Of a DNA stretch of 8,128 nucleotides, positions 1 to 5,727 are shown piece by piece. The notes under the pieces were generated by a model that did not search any database, was not told the origin of the DNA, and saw nothing but the letters and a program-made list of their open reading frames with translations. The position numbers and the translations under genes were made by a program. How positions within the stretch are numbered: position 1 is the first letter of the stretch; every line of letters begins with the position of its first letter. Source of the DNA: Pseudomonadota bacterium (GTDB taxonomy: Bacteria; Myxococcota_A; Bradymonadia; UBA4248); contig WQTY01000087.1 in NCBI GenBank assembly GCA_009786045.1, forward strand, positions 1 to 8,128, given 5' to 3'.

Positions 1-66
1 GCGGCCGATAGCGGCGCAGGGGGCAGCCGCCCCCTCAAAAAAACATGTGCAGGTCAAACGCGCGTA

Positions 67-122
67 GTAGGGGCGACCGTCCCGGTCGCCCGCCCCTTAC
101 CGTCCCGGTCGCCCGCCCCTTA
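67..122. repeat. GC-rich hairpin element with 23-bp tandem duplication
   Basis: GGGCGACC (71-78), a 5-nt loop and GGTCGCCC (84-91) form a perfect 8-bp inverted repeat. The 23 bases at 77-99, which include the right arm of the hairpin, are repeated exactly and directly at 100-122. The 17 bases at 67-83 recur exactly at 8112-8128, where the window ends. A related hairpin with a different stem sequence lies at 8016-8034. This looks like a dispersed intergenic palindromic repeat. Whether it is mobile or transcribed cannot be judged from one window. Confidence 0.75.
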
Positions 123-221
123 ATAAAGGGCAACAATTCATGCCTGGTTCCCCCGATGAAAAAAGATCTTGCCTTGTCGAGCAAATACGCGTAGAAGGCG
201 CACATCGCGTTGGGATTGGTT

Positions 222-250
222 TTGTGCCGGATCCCGGGCGAGTTTGATAA
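222..250 (+). promoter_or_regulatory. Possible promoter of the tRNA cluster
   Basis: TTGTGC at 222-227 and TGATAA at 245-250 are separated by 17 bases. They resemble a weak sigma-70 -35/-10 pair, with a start expected a few bases upstream of the first tRNA at 264. The -35 match is poor, so this is only a candidate. A promoter is expected near here because it is the first gap before a closely spaced set of co-directional RNA genes. Confidence 0.3.
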
Positions 251-263
251 GCAGAATACGCCT

Positions 264-352
264 GAAGAGGTGGCCGAGTGGCTGAAGGCGCTCGCCTGCT
301 AAGCGAGTATACGTTTTATCGCGTATCGAGGGTTCGAATCCCTCCCTCTTCG
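264..352 (+). tRNA. tRNA-Ser(GCU)
   Basis: Class II tRNA that decodes AGC/AGU serine codons. The acceptor stem is GAAGAGG (264-270) with CCTCTTC (345-351), and the discriminator is G352, as usual for serine. The anticodon stem CTCGC/GCGAG encloses a loop with anticodon GCT at 298-300. A long variable arm with ATACG/CGTAT pairing lies between the anticodon and T arms. The T arm is GAGGG-TTCGAAT-CCCTC (328-344). No CCA is encoded, so the 3' end must be added by a CCA-adding enzyme. Confidence 0.96.
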
Positions 353-359
353 TTGTTGT

Positions 360-433
360 GCACCGATAGCTCAATTGGATAGAGCAACGGCCTACGAAGC
401 CGTAGGTTGGTGGTTCGAATCCACTTCGGTGTA
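360..433 (+). tRNA. tRNA-Arg(ACG), copy 1
   Basis: Class I tRNA with acceptor stem GCACCGA (360-366) pairing TCGGTGT (426-432), and discriminator A433. The anticodon stem ACGGC/GCCGT holds a loop with anticodon ACG at 394-396. The T arm is GGTGG-TTCGAAT-CCACT. A34 of this tRNA is the known target of TadA, which converts it to inosine so that CGU, CGC and CGA are read. The gene lies 7 bases after tRNA-Ser(GCU) and is the first of three units with an exact 85-bp period. No CCA is encoded. Confidence 0.96.
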
Positions 434-444
434 TGCTTTCTTTT

Positions 445-518
445 GCACTGATAGCTCAACTGGATAGAGCAACGGCCTACGAAGCCGTAGGTTGGTGGTT
501 CGAATCCACTTCAGTGTA
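445..518 (+). tRNA. tRNA-Arg(ACG), copy 2
   Basis: This copy is nearly identical to the one 85 bp upstream, including the intervening spacer. The acceptor stem has a compensated change: GCACTGA (445-451) pairs TCAGTGT (511-517), so a C-G pair became T-A with pairing kept. The D loop also differs by one base. The anticodon ACG is at 479-481 and the discriminator is A518. The compensated change suggests the copy is functional. No CCA is encoded. Confidence 0.96.
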
Positions 519-529
519 TGCTTTCTTTT

Positions 530-604
530 GCACTGATGGCGCAATCGGATGGATCGCTGGCCTGCGGCGTTGCGGGCTGATGGTTTGGATCCGCTTTCGG
601 TGTG
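530..604 (+). pseudogene. Decayed third tRNA-Arg copy upstream of tadA
   Basis: This starts exactly 85 bp after copy 2, after an almost identical spacer, and begins with the same acceptor bases GCACTGA. By hand alignment it differs from copy 2 at about 23 of 74 positions plus one inserted T near the 3' end. About 19 of the changes are transitions, around ten of them A to G. The anticodon position reads GCG (564-566) in place of ACG. The anticodon stem arms CTGGC and GTTGC no longer pair properly, so a working tRNA is unlikely. It ends about 12 bases before the tadA ATG and therefore forms the tadA leader. Confidence 0.85.
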
Positions 605-616
605 CGTGGGGTCGAG

Positions 617-1078
617 ATGGCGAGCCTTGACAAGCACTATATGTCGCTTGCATTAGCGCTTGCCGAATCTGCCTTTGCAAGGGGTGAGGTTCCCGTTGGC
701 GCTGTGTTGGTGGTCGAGGGGAAGTTGGTTGGATGGGGCAGCAATCATCGCATGGAGGACGGCGACGTCTTTGGTCATGCGGAGGTTGAGGCACTCAGGG
801 TGGCATCCGAATCGTTGGGCGACTGGCGGTTTTTACGCAGCACCCTTTATGTGACGCTCGAACCGTGCATCATGTGTACGGGGGCTTTGCAGCAGGCGCG
901 CGTTGACCGGGTGGTTTTCGGGTGTCGTGATCCGAAGGCCGGTGCGTTGCGTTCGCTGTTTGCCTTGGGCGAGGACCCGAGACTTCCGCATCGGATTCGG
1001 GTCGAAGAAGGCCTGATGGCGGAGGCATCCTCGACGCTTTTGCGTTCGTTCTTTGACAGACTGCGAAAACAAAAATAG
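617..1078 (+). CDS. tadA: tRNA-specific adenosine deaminase TadA
   Basis: This protein deaminates A34 of tRNA-Arg(ACG) to inosine in the cytoplasm, allowing one tRNA to read CGU, CGC and CGA. It has 153 residues, close to the usual TadA length. Visible motifs are EVPVGAV (about 24-30), the zinc/proton-shuttle motif H54-A-E56, and the zinc ligands in P83-C84-I-M-C87, followed by RVVFGCRDPKAG. The ATG at 617 is preferred. It is preceded by GGGG at 608-611 and gives a normal TadA N-terminus (DKHYM then helix 1). An in-frame GTG at 602 would start inside the decayed tRNA. The gene lies between tRNA genes, with its stop only 9 bases before tRNA-Ser(CGA), so it is probably co-transcribed with them and freed by tRNA processing. 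Its substrate tRNA genes are immediately upstream. The family assignment is very secure. Confidence 0.96.
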   Translation: MASLDKHYMSLALALAESAFARGEVPVGAVLVVEGKLVGWGSNHRMEDGDVFGHAEVEALRVASESLGDWRFLRSTLYVTLEPCIMCTGALQQARVDRVVFGCRDPKAGALRSLFALGEDPRLPHRIRVEEGLMAEASSTLLRSFFDRLRKQK

Positions 1079-1087
1079 CCTTTATGT

Positions 1088-1174
1088 GGAGGAATGGCCG
1101 AGCGGTTGAAGGCGCGTGACTCGAAATCACGAATACGATTTATCGTATCAAGGGTTCGAATCCCTTTTCCTCCT
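1088..1174 (+). tRNA. tRNA-Ser(CGA) with U73
   Basis: Class II tRNA reading UCG. The acceptor stem is GGAGGAA (1088-1094) with TTCCTCC (1167-1173). The anticodon stem CGTGA/TCACG holds anticodon CGA at 1122-1124. The long variable arm is a clear ATACGA/TCGTAT hairpin. The T arm is AAGGG-TTCGAAT-CCCTT. All stems pair, but the discriminator position is T1174, whereas the other two serine tRNAs here have G. No CCA is encoded. The gene starts 9 bases after the tadA stop. Confidence 0.94.
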
Positions 1175-1196
1175 TCGCAATTGAGGCTTTTTTTGA

Positions 1197-1284
<88 letters not shown>

Positions 1285-1288
1285 TACG

Positions 1289-1396
1289 AAAAGAGCAAGA
1301 TTCAGGTGATGTGACGCGTAGGAACAAATCCGCCAGGGCCGGAAGGCAGCAACGGTACGATCTGAGGCGGGTACGTCGCCTGAACCTTGCTCTTTT
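1289..1396 (+). ncRNA. ffs: Small signal recognition particle RNA (4.5S type)
   Basis: RNA core of the bacterial SRP. It binds Ffh and guides co-translational membrane targeting. The terminal helix is an 11-bp pairing of 1289-1299 with 1386-1396, continued by TTCAGG (1301-1306) with CCTGAA (1379-1384) and CCGCC (1330-1334) with GGCGG (1366-1370). The conserved apical helix 8 shows a GGAA tetraloop (1341-1344) closed by GCC/GGC, then the asymmetric-loop signature AGCA. The ~108-nt size fits the short SRP RNA without an Alu domain. It directly follows tRNA-Ser(GGA). The common neighbour dnaX is absent downstream. Ends are approximate. Confidence 0.92.
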
Positions 1397-1450
1397 CAAT
1401 TTTGGCGTGTTTCGGCTTAAGTCAAGTGTTGAGTCTTGCTGAACCACCCC

Positions 1451-1479
1451 GCCCTTCGGGCACCCCTCCAATGGAGGGG
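1451..1479. repeat. Double palindrome GCCC..GGGC and CCCCTCC..GGAGGGG
   Basis: Two adjacent inverted repeats. GCCC (1451-1454) pairs GGGC (1458-1461) around a 3-nt loop. CCCCTCC (1463-1469) pairs GGAGGGG (1473-1479) around AAT. The trailing bases are AATTTGG, not a clean T run, so an intrinsic terminator is doubtful. Compact paired palindromes of this kind often belong to dispersed intergenic repeats. Only one copy is present in this window. Confidence 0.55.
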
Positions 1480-1622
1480 AATTTGGACATTCGCATGTTC
1501 AACAATGCATGCTCAGGCATACGATTCATGCTTTGACTCGGAAATGGTATCATTCAGCATTTCTTCTGCTCGCAAGGCGAGGGGTGTTGCCAGAAACAAT
1601 AACGTTTTTCCCTTTACCCAAA

Positions 1623-1668
1623 GCGATACGAAGTATCGCAGGGGGTGTGGGGGAACAAGTTCCCCCAC
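1623..1668 (+). repeat. Two strong hairpins in the yigZ leader
   Basis: GCGATAC (1623-1629) pairs GTATCGC (1633-1639) around GAA. GTGGGGGAAC (1647-1656) pairs GTTCCCCCAC (1659-1668), a perfect 10-bp arm with almost no loop. Between them is CGCAGGGGG (1637-1645), which also occurs at 15-23 and, with one change, at 8086-8094, each time next to palindromes. There is no T run after the second hairpin, so it is not a terminator. It ends 18 bases before the yigZ ATG and would lie in its 5' leader if transcription starts upstream. Confidence 0.7.
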
Positions 1669-1686
1669 GCAGAGAAAAATGAAATC

Positions 1687-2280
1687 ATGGTCACGTATTT
1701 GCTCGCCAGGGCGCACGAGATACAGGTTGACATCAAAAAGTCCCGCTTCGTGGCCAGATGCCTGCCCATTCTTTCTGCTCAGGCTGCCATGGATGCAGTC
1801 GCACAGCTGCGCGTTGCCGAGGCTACCCATAACTGCTGGGCCTGGCGCCTGGGGCAGGTTTACCGCTTCAGCGACGACGGTGAGCCCGGAGGAAGCGCTG
1901 GCCGCCCAATGCTCGCGGCCATCGACGGTCAGTCTTTCGACGGCGTATTGGCCCATGTGGTGCGTTATTTTGGCGGTGTAAAGCTCGGTGTGGGTGGCTT
2001 AGTGCGCGCCTATGGCAATACGGTCGCGCAATGCCTCAGGGAGGCAGAGCGCACCGAGCATGTCCCGATGCAGACCCTGCGTTTTTTGGTGGATTTTTCG
2101 GATGGGCATGCGGTTTATGGCATGATCACACAGCGAAAACTGGTAATAAAGGACGAAGCGTATACGCCGGATGGCATCGCTTTTGAAATCGTCGTGCGTG
2201 CCGATGCGTGTTCCGAGATTTGCGATGCGCTCCGCGACATGACGCGAGCGCGTATTCAATGGCTGGAGCCCAAAGCTTAA
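1687..2280 (+). CDS. yigZ: YigZ / IMPACT (UPF0029) family protein
   Basis: A 197-residue protein matching the bacterial YigZ family in length and motifs. RFVARCLP is near residues 20-27, HNCWAWRLG at 48-56, the signature RFSDDGEPGGSAGRPML at 60-76, and VVRYFGGVKLGVGGLVRAYG at 91-110. The N-terminal part is the IMPACT-like domain and the C-terminal ~60 residues fit the small ferredoxin-fold domain of the family. The family relates to eukaryotic IMPACT, a Gcn2 regulator. The bacterial role is not settled, so no reaction is claimed. The ATG at 1687 is chosen because it places the conserved N-terminus correctly. An in-frame GTG at 1645 would add residues from the hairpin region. It is the first gene of the tight run ending at 5999, with the next start 14 bases after its stop. 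Confidence 0.93.
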   Translation: MVTYLLARAHEIQVDIKKSRFVARCLPILSAQAAMDAVAQLRVAEATHNCWAWRLGQVYRFSDDGEPGGSAGRPMLAAIDGQSFDGVLAHVVRYFGGVKLGVGGLVRAYGNTVAQCLREAERTEHVPMQTLRFLVDFSDGHAVYGMITQRKLVIKDEAYTPDGIAFEIVVRADACSEICDALRDMTRARIQWLEPKA

Positions 2281-2294
2281 ACAGAGGTGGCAGC

Positions 2295-2894
2295 ATGCGA
2301 CATCGTTGGACGTGGTTGGGATTGTGGGTATTATTTTCGGCGTGCTCCTCGGCACCTTCCGGCATTTCGTCACCGCCGCCCAAAGATGAGCCGCAGGCAG
2401 AAGCGCCCGTTTTGCCTACACCGGGCGAATATCCGCAATATGGCATGATGCTGCCCGCTTTGCTTGAGTTGTCGGCCACACCAGAATCGGACGGCACTGT
2501 CATTAACATTGCCGTCGACATACGCGAAGCGCTGCCCGAGGGCGCCATGCTTCGAATCACGCCTCACGAAGGAAGCACCATGATGCAGGGGCGCGTCTCC
2601 TATCAACCGACTGGCTCGCCAAGAGGCCGTGTCCAACCGCTGGCACAGGGTATTCTTGAGACGCTGCCACGCATCGAAAAAGGCCAGTCTGTCGAGCGCC
2701 AGGTTTTCCTGACGGGCGATTCGGCAGGGCTTGATGTGACGCTCAGCATCTTCGAGGATGGGCTTTCTGTCGAAATCCACGAATCCTATCCCCCGCCAGA
2801 GTCTTCTCTCCCCCGGGAGATACGGCGCGAGAATCCAGCACCTGTCGAAGTCGGCGGCATCGAAATCCGACATGCTGTCGATGTGAGACCCTAG
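2295..2894 (+). CDS. Predicted lipoprotein of unknown function
   Basis: A 199-residue protein not recognised as a known family. The N-terminus is a lipoprotein signal: positive MRHR, a short hydrophobic stretch, then LFSAC with the acceptor cysteine at residue 17. F at -3 is slightly non-canonical, but L at -4 and A at -1 fit. A Pro/Ser-rich linker (about 18-45) follows. The rest is hydrophilic, with alternating hydrophobic residues that suggest a beta-rich domain. No catalytic motif is seen. Residue +2 is Ser, so under the E. coli rule it would go to the outer membrane. The ATG at 2295 has the ribosome site AGAGGTGG (2283-2290). Starts further upstream would overlap yigZ and lose the signal peptide. 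The stop is 3 bases before the recF start, so the two are very likely co-expressed. Confidence 0.8.
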   Translation: MRHRWTWLGLWVLFSACSSAPSGISSPPPKDEPQAEAPVLPTPGEYPQYGMMLPALLELSATPESDGTVINIAVDIREALPEGAMLRITPHEGSTMMQGRVSYQPTGSPRGRVQPLAQGILETLPRIEKGQSVERQVFLTGDSAGLDVTLSIFEDGLSVEIHESYPPPESSLPREIRRENPAPVEVGGIEIRHAVDVRP

Positions 2895-2897
2895 TCC

Positions 2898-4022
2898 ATG
2901 TTCATTGACTCCCTTCAGGTTCGGTCTTTTCGAAACATTGCCGAAGCCGAACTGGATTTTTGCCGGGGGTTTAACATCTTCCACGGCGCCAACGCCCAGG
3001 GCAAGAGCAACCTCTTAGAAGCCATATTCACACTCGCTTTTTTGAAGGGTTTTCGCAGTGCTCGCCTGGGCGAGCTCGTGTCGTTTGGCGCTTCGCAGGC
3101 GCAAATCGGGGCAAACGTCGAGCGGGAGGAAAGCTTGATGCGGCTCGACGTATGGCTGGAGCAGGGGACGCGGCGCGCTTTTATCGACAAAGCCCCCTGC
3201 GAGCGCGTTCGGGATTATCTGGGTGCCCTGCGCGTCATTCTGTTTGTTCCCTCCGATGTTGGCCTGCTGCAGGGAAGCCCTTCCTCACGGCGAACGCTCC
3301 TTGATCGGATGGTGTTTAATCTCAGGCCCGTCTACTTGATGGATCTCGACGTATACCAGCGCCTTATCCGCCTGAAATCCGCCCTTCTTCGCCAGCCGTC
3401 TCCTGATCAGGCCCTGCTGGATGTGTATGACGGCCAGCTGGTGGAGGCCGGCAGCCGCGTGCTGGCTTCGCGTTACCGATACCTGCGTGCGCTGTCCCCT
3501 TATGTGCGAGCTGTTTTTTCGACGATATTTGGGTCGGGCCATCATTGCGAACTGATCTATCAGCCCGACACTTATCCTCAGGCCATTGTCCTGGATGGCA
3601 GACATACCGATATCGAGGCGAGCCTTTGTTCGACGTTCCAAAGCCGTCTGAGAGCGTCGCGCGCAAGAGAGCTGGCCAGAGGTTCGGCCTGCGTGGGGCC
3701 GCATCGTGACGACTGGAGTTTACAGCTTGACGGCCGGAGCGCACGGGAATATGCAAGCCAGGGTCAGCAGCGCGCTCTGATCCTGGCACTAAAGATGGCC
3801 GAAATCTCCTGCCTGCAGGAGGAATGCGGCATCGAACCGATCTTCCTGCTCGACGACGTCTCAAGCGAACTCGATCCAGACCGAAACAGCAGGCTCATTG
3901 CCCATCTGGCCTCTCTGTCTGCCCAGACTTTCTTAACCACGACATCGCGAACGCACTTCCCCGCCATACAACAGGGAAAAGTATTTCACGTCTCAGGGGG
4001 AAGTATCCAACATGAAAGCTGA
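2898..4022 (+). CDS. recF: DNA replication and repair protein RecF
   Basis: SMC-like ATPase that, with RecO and RecR, loads RecA onto gapped DNA covered by SSB. Its 374 residues match the family length. Walker A is G30-ANAQG-K36-S37. The RecF motif GPHRDD is near 270. The ABC signature SQGQQRALILALK follows, and Walker B FLLDDVSSELD spans about 316-326. The N-terminal phrase LQVRSFRNIAEAEL is typical of RecF. The ATG at 2898 comes 3 bases after the lipoprotein stop. No obvious Shine-Dalgarno is seen, so translational coupling is likely. It is not beside dnaA, dnaN or gyrB as in many bacteria. It sits between a lipoprotein gene and a dynamin-like gene, and overlaps the latter by 11 bases. Confidence 0.96.
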   Translation: MFIDSLQVRSFRNIAEAELDFCRGFNIFHGANAQGKSNLLEAIFTLAFLKGFRSARLGELVSFGASQAQIGANVEREESLMRLDVWLEQGTRRAFIDKAPCERVRDYLGALRVILFVPSDVGLLQGSPSSRRTLLDRMVFNLRPVYLMDLDVYQRLIRLKSALLRQPSPDQALLDVYDGQLVEAGSRVLASRYRYLRALSPYVRAVFSTIFGSGHHCELIYQPDTYPQAIVLDGRHTDIEASLCSTFQSRLRASRARELARGSACVGPHRDDWSLQLDGRSAREYASQGQQRALILALKMAEISCLQEECGIEPIFLLDDVSSELDPDRNSRLIAHLASLSAQTFLTTTSRTHFPAIQQGKVFHVSGGSIQHES

Positions 4023-5727
4023 TTCGAACCTCTCCATGCTTCGGTCGCGCTACGACAAGCTCGTTTCATATGCGGAGACGCTCGGTCTGCAAATGCTTGC
4101 CACACTCTGGAACGAACGGGCAGAGACACTTTTTTCGACGCCGCGGGTTCAGATCCTCGTCATCGGAGAGTTCAATCACGGCAAGTCATCGCTCATCAAT
4201 GCCCTCGTGGGCAAGCCCCTGCTGGCCTCAGGGATCATCCCAACCACCCAGGTCGAAACTCACGTTCACCTGGGCGAAGAAGCACAGGGCACACCACGCA
4301 TTGAGGTCACTGACGCCACCGGACATGTGACAACCCTGCCCTGGGAAGCCTGGGATGCACGGCGCCTCCAGACCCAGGCCCAACGCATCGATCTCTGGGT
4401 CGATGACGCCAGGTTTGGCCCGTCCTGCGTCCTCATCGATACCCCCGGTCTCAACGAAGTGACGGAACTGCGCGAGGTCTTTCTGGCAGACCAAATCTCA
4501 CGGGCAGATTTCGTGCTGTTTGTCATTGATGGCGGACAGGCCCTGACGCGCTCCGAAGAACGCCTCATTGCACACTACCTGACGCCGCTCGATCCAAACA
4601 GGCGCGCCGTTGTCATCAATAAGTGCGACCGCCTCACCCCGGACGAATGGCTGGATGTATGCGCCTATGTCGAAGCAGCACTGTGGCCAATCCTTGGTTA
4701 TGTGCCACTGTATATGGTTTCCGCCATTCGGCCGGAAATCGGTGACATGCAAGACCTGAACACGCTGATCGCAGATACCGTAAAAACTCGCAGGGCCAGC
4801 GCCATAGACTGTGCCGTTCGTCAGGCCATCAGCGAGATGGTTGGCATATTGCTTGGGGCAGGCCAGTTCCTGCATGTCATTGAAGCGCTTGATGCCGCAT
4901 CGCTTCGTGCCATGCTGCATCATGACGACAGCCGGCATCCCATCCTTCGTGCATCACTCGCGGCTTGCCTGGATGACGCCTCCACACGGCTGCGCGAGGT
5001 ACGCACCCAGGCGCAGCGCCAAATTCTCGACTTCACGCACGGCTTTCTTCAGGCCATCCCGCGCGAGATCGACAAAGCCATGCCCGAAGACGTCGAAGAT
5101 TTTCTCGAAGGCTTCATCCTGGCTGAGTTTCTCGACTTCGTCGTCAACCTGCGCCTCGACTATGGCCGCCAGCTGGCCGAAATCGCCCTGTCAGTCATGA
5201 ACAAGCTCATCGAAGAAACACTGCCCAAAATGCCTTCCCGTGCTAAAGTCACCTTTGCCCAGGGCGTTTTTATGCCGGCCGTCTCGGAGCTTGTGCATGG
5301 CGGACTATCGGGCAAGACAGTCGCGAGCTTCGGCTTCAGTACGCCGACTTCCTTCTGGCTGGGCATCCCCGTGCTGTCGACCCTGCTCCAAAAACGCGTC
5401 GAACGCCAGGTCTCTGAACGCGCCAAAGTACTGGCTGCTCAGGTTATCGAAGCCATCGGAAAAGAAATCGGTGCAGCCGTGGAACGAGACCTGAGCCGCC
5501 AGCAAAGCATTTTTGAGGCCATCTTTCGAGCTTGCGGCCTGCGCTGGCAGGCCTTATTCTCGGACATGGCACGAACCGTGCAGGCAAATCGCAAGGCTGG
5601 CGAACCTATGCCCGATCCTGGCACCCTGCTCGACGACATACTCATGTGCGACGCAGCCCACTGCCCCTCTGGTGACGCCGAATGCTGTACATCCATTCAC
5701 CACGACAGGAAAGATATATGCGAATAA
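4012..5727 (+). CDS. Dynamin-like large GTPase (bacterial dynamin family)
   Basis: A 571-residue protein with a dynamin-type GTPase domain. G1 is G52-EFNHG-K58-S59-S60, G2 is the PTT at about 77-79, G3 is D143-T-P-G-L147, and G4 is N203-K-C-D206. A short helix (1-45) precedes the GTPase domain. About 330 helical residues follow, the likely stalk. A hydrophobic segment near 440-460 (FWLGIPVLSTLL) could be a membrane-contact paddle. Family members bind and remodel membranes using GTP. The target membrane here is unknown. The last 26 residues are unusual, with C546, H550, C551, C558, C559, H563, H564 and C570. The start at 4012 overlaps the recF stop and the 3' end overlaps the next gene by 10 bases, so translation is probably coupled. 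The superfamily is certain, but I cannot assign a named subfamily. Confidence 0.9.
   Translation: MKADSNLSMLRSRYDKLVSYAETLGLQMLATLWNERAETLFSTPRVQILVIGEFNHGKSSLINALVGKPLLASGIIPTTQVETHVHLGEEAQGTPRIEVTDATGHVTTLPWEAWDARRLQTQAQRIDLWVDDARFGPSCVLIDTPGLNEVTELREVFLADQISRADFVLFVIDGGQALTRSEERLIAHYLTPLDPNRRAVVINKCDRLTPDEWLDVCAYVEAALWPILGYVPLYMVSAIRPEIGDMQDLNTLIADTVKTRRASAIDCAVRQAISEMVGILLGAGQFLHVIEALDAASLRAMLHHDDSRHPILRASLAACLDDASTRLREVRTQAQRQILDFTHGFLQAIPREIDKAMPEDVEDFLEGFILAEFLDFVVNLRLDYGRQLAEIALSVMNKLIEETLPKMPSRAKVTFAQGVFMPAVSELVHGGLSGKTVASFGFSTPTSFWLGIPVLSTLLQKRVERQVSERAKVLAAQVIEAIGKEIGAAVERDLSRQQSIFEAIFRACGLRWQALFSDMARTVQANRKAGEPMPDPGTLLDDILMCDAAHCPSGDAECCTSIHHDRKDICE

Larger units (their letters stand above)
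1..263. other. Non-coding left edge before the tRNA cluster
   Basis: No credible protein gene is visible here. The first 122 bases are GC-rich palindromes, listed separately. From about 123 to 263 the DNA is more ordinary and probably carries the promoter of the stable-RNA cluster. A palindrome at 19-34 (GGGGGC, 4-nt loop, GCCCCC) is followed by a run of A rather than T, so it is not a plus-strand terminator. On the minus strand the T run would come before the hairpin, so it is not a minus-strand terminator either. Confidence 0.6.
360..604 (+). repeat. Three tandem 85-bp tRNA-Arg units
   Basis: Units begin at 360, 445 and 530. Each is a 74-base tRNA sequence followed by an 11-base T-rich spacer (TGCTTTCTTTT after copies 1 and 2). 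Units 1 and 2 are nearly identical and unit 3 is strongly diverged. This is tandem duplication of a tRNA gene with one copy decaying, not a CRISPR array. Confidence 0.9.
1397..1686. other. Non-coding stretch with palindromes before yigZ
   Basis: No convincing gene is present between the SRP RNA and yigZ. The T-rich sequence right after the SRP terminal helix may serve as its termination site. The rest holds two palindrome groups, listed separately, and an AT-richer middle part (1480-1620) that must carry the promoter of the downstream five-gene run. The best -35-like element is TTGACT at 1533-1538 with CAGCAT 16 bases later. This is a weak pair that I would not rely on. Confidence 0.55.

Noticed and set aside
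19..34. GGGGGC..GCCCCC palindrome as a terminator
   Set aside because: It is followed by A bases on the plus strand, and on the minus strand the T run precedes the hairpin, so neither direction gives an intrinsic terminator.
360..604. 85-bp periodic units as a possible CRISPR array
   Set aside because: Units are tRNA genes with near-identical spacers. There are no short repeats with unique spacers and no cas genes.
602..616. GTG at 602 as the tadA start
   Set aside because: It lies inside the decayed tRNA copy and adds residues not typical of TadA. The ATG at 617 gives the normal N-terminus.
138..637. Minus-strand open frames overlapping the tRNA genes, with tRNA-antisense peptides such as REGFEPSIRD and SNHQPTAS
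   Set aside because: These peptides are what antisense reading of tRNA T arms gives. The intact tRNA structures on the plus strand explain the sequence fully.
1436..1981. Long plus- and minus-strand frames over the yigZ region (about 181 and 147 codons)
   Set aside because: Both overlap the yigZ coding region in other frames, where the YigZ signature motifs decide the real frame. Neither has recognisable domains.
4012..5727. Dynamin-like gene plus small lipoprotein as a toxin-antitoxin or anti-phage system
   Set aside because: The idea fits known roles of some bacterial dynamins, but nothing in the sequence shows toxicity, immunity or a defence-island setting. Kept only as an open possibility in the operon finding.
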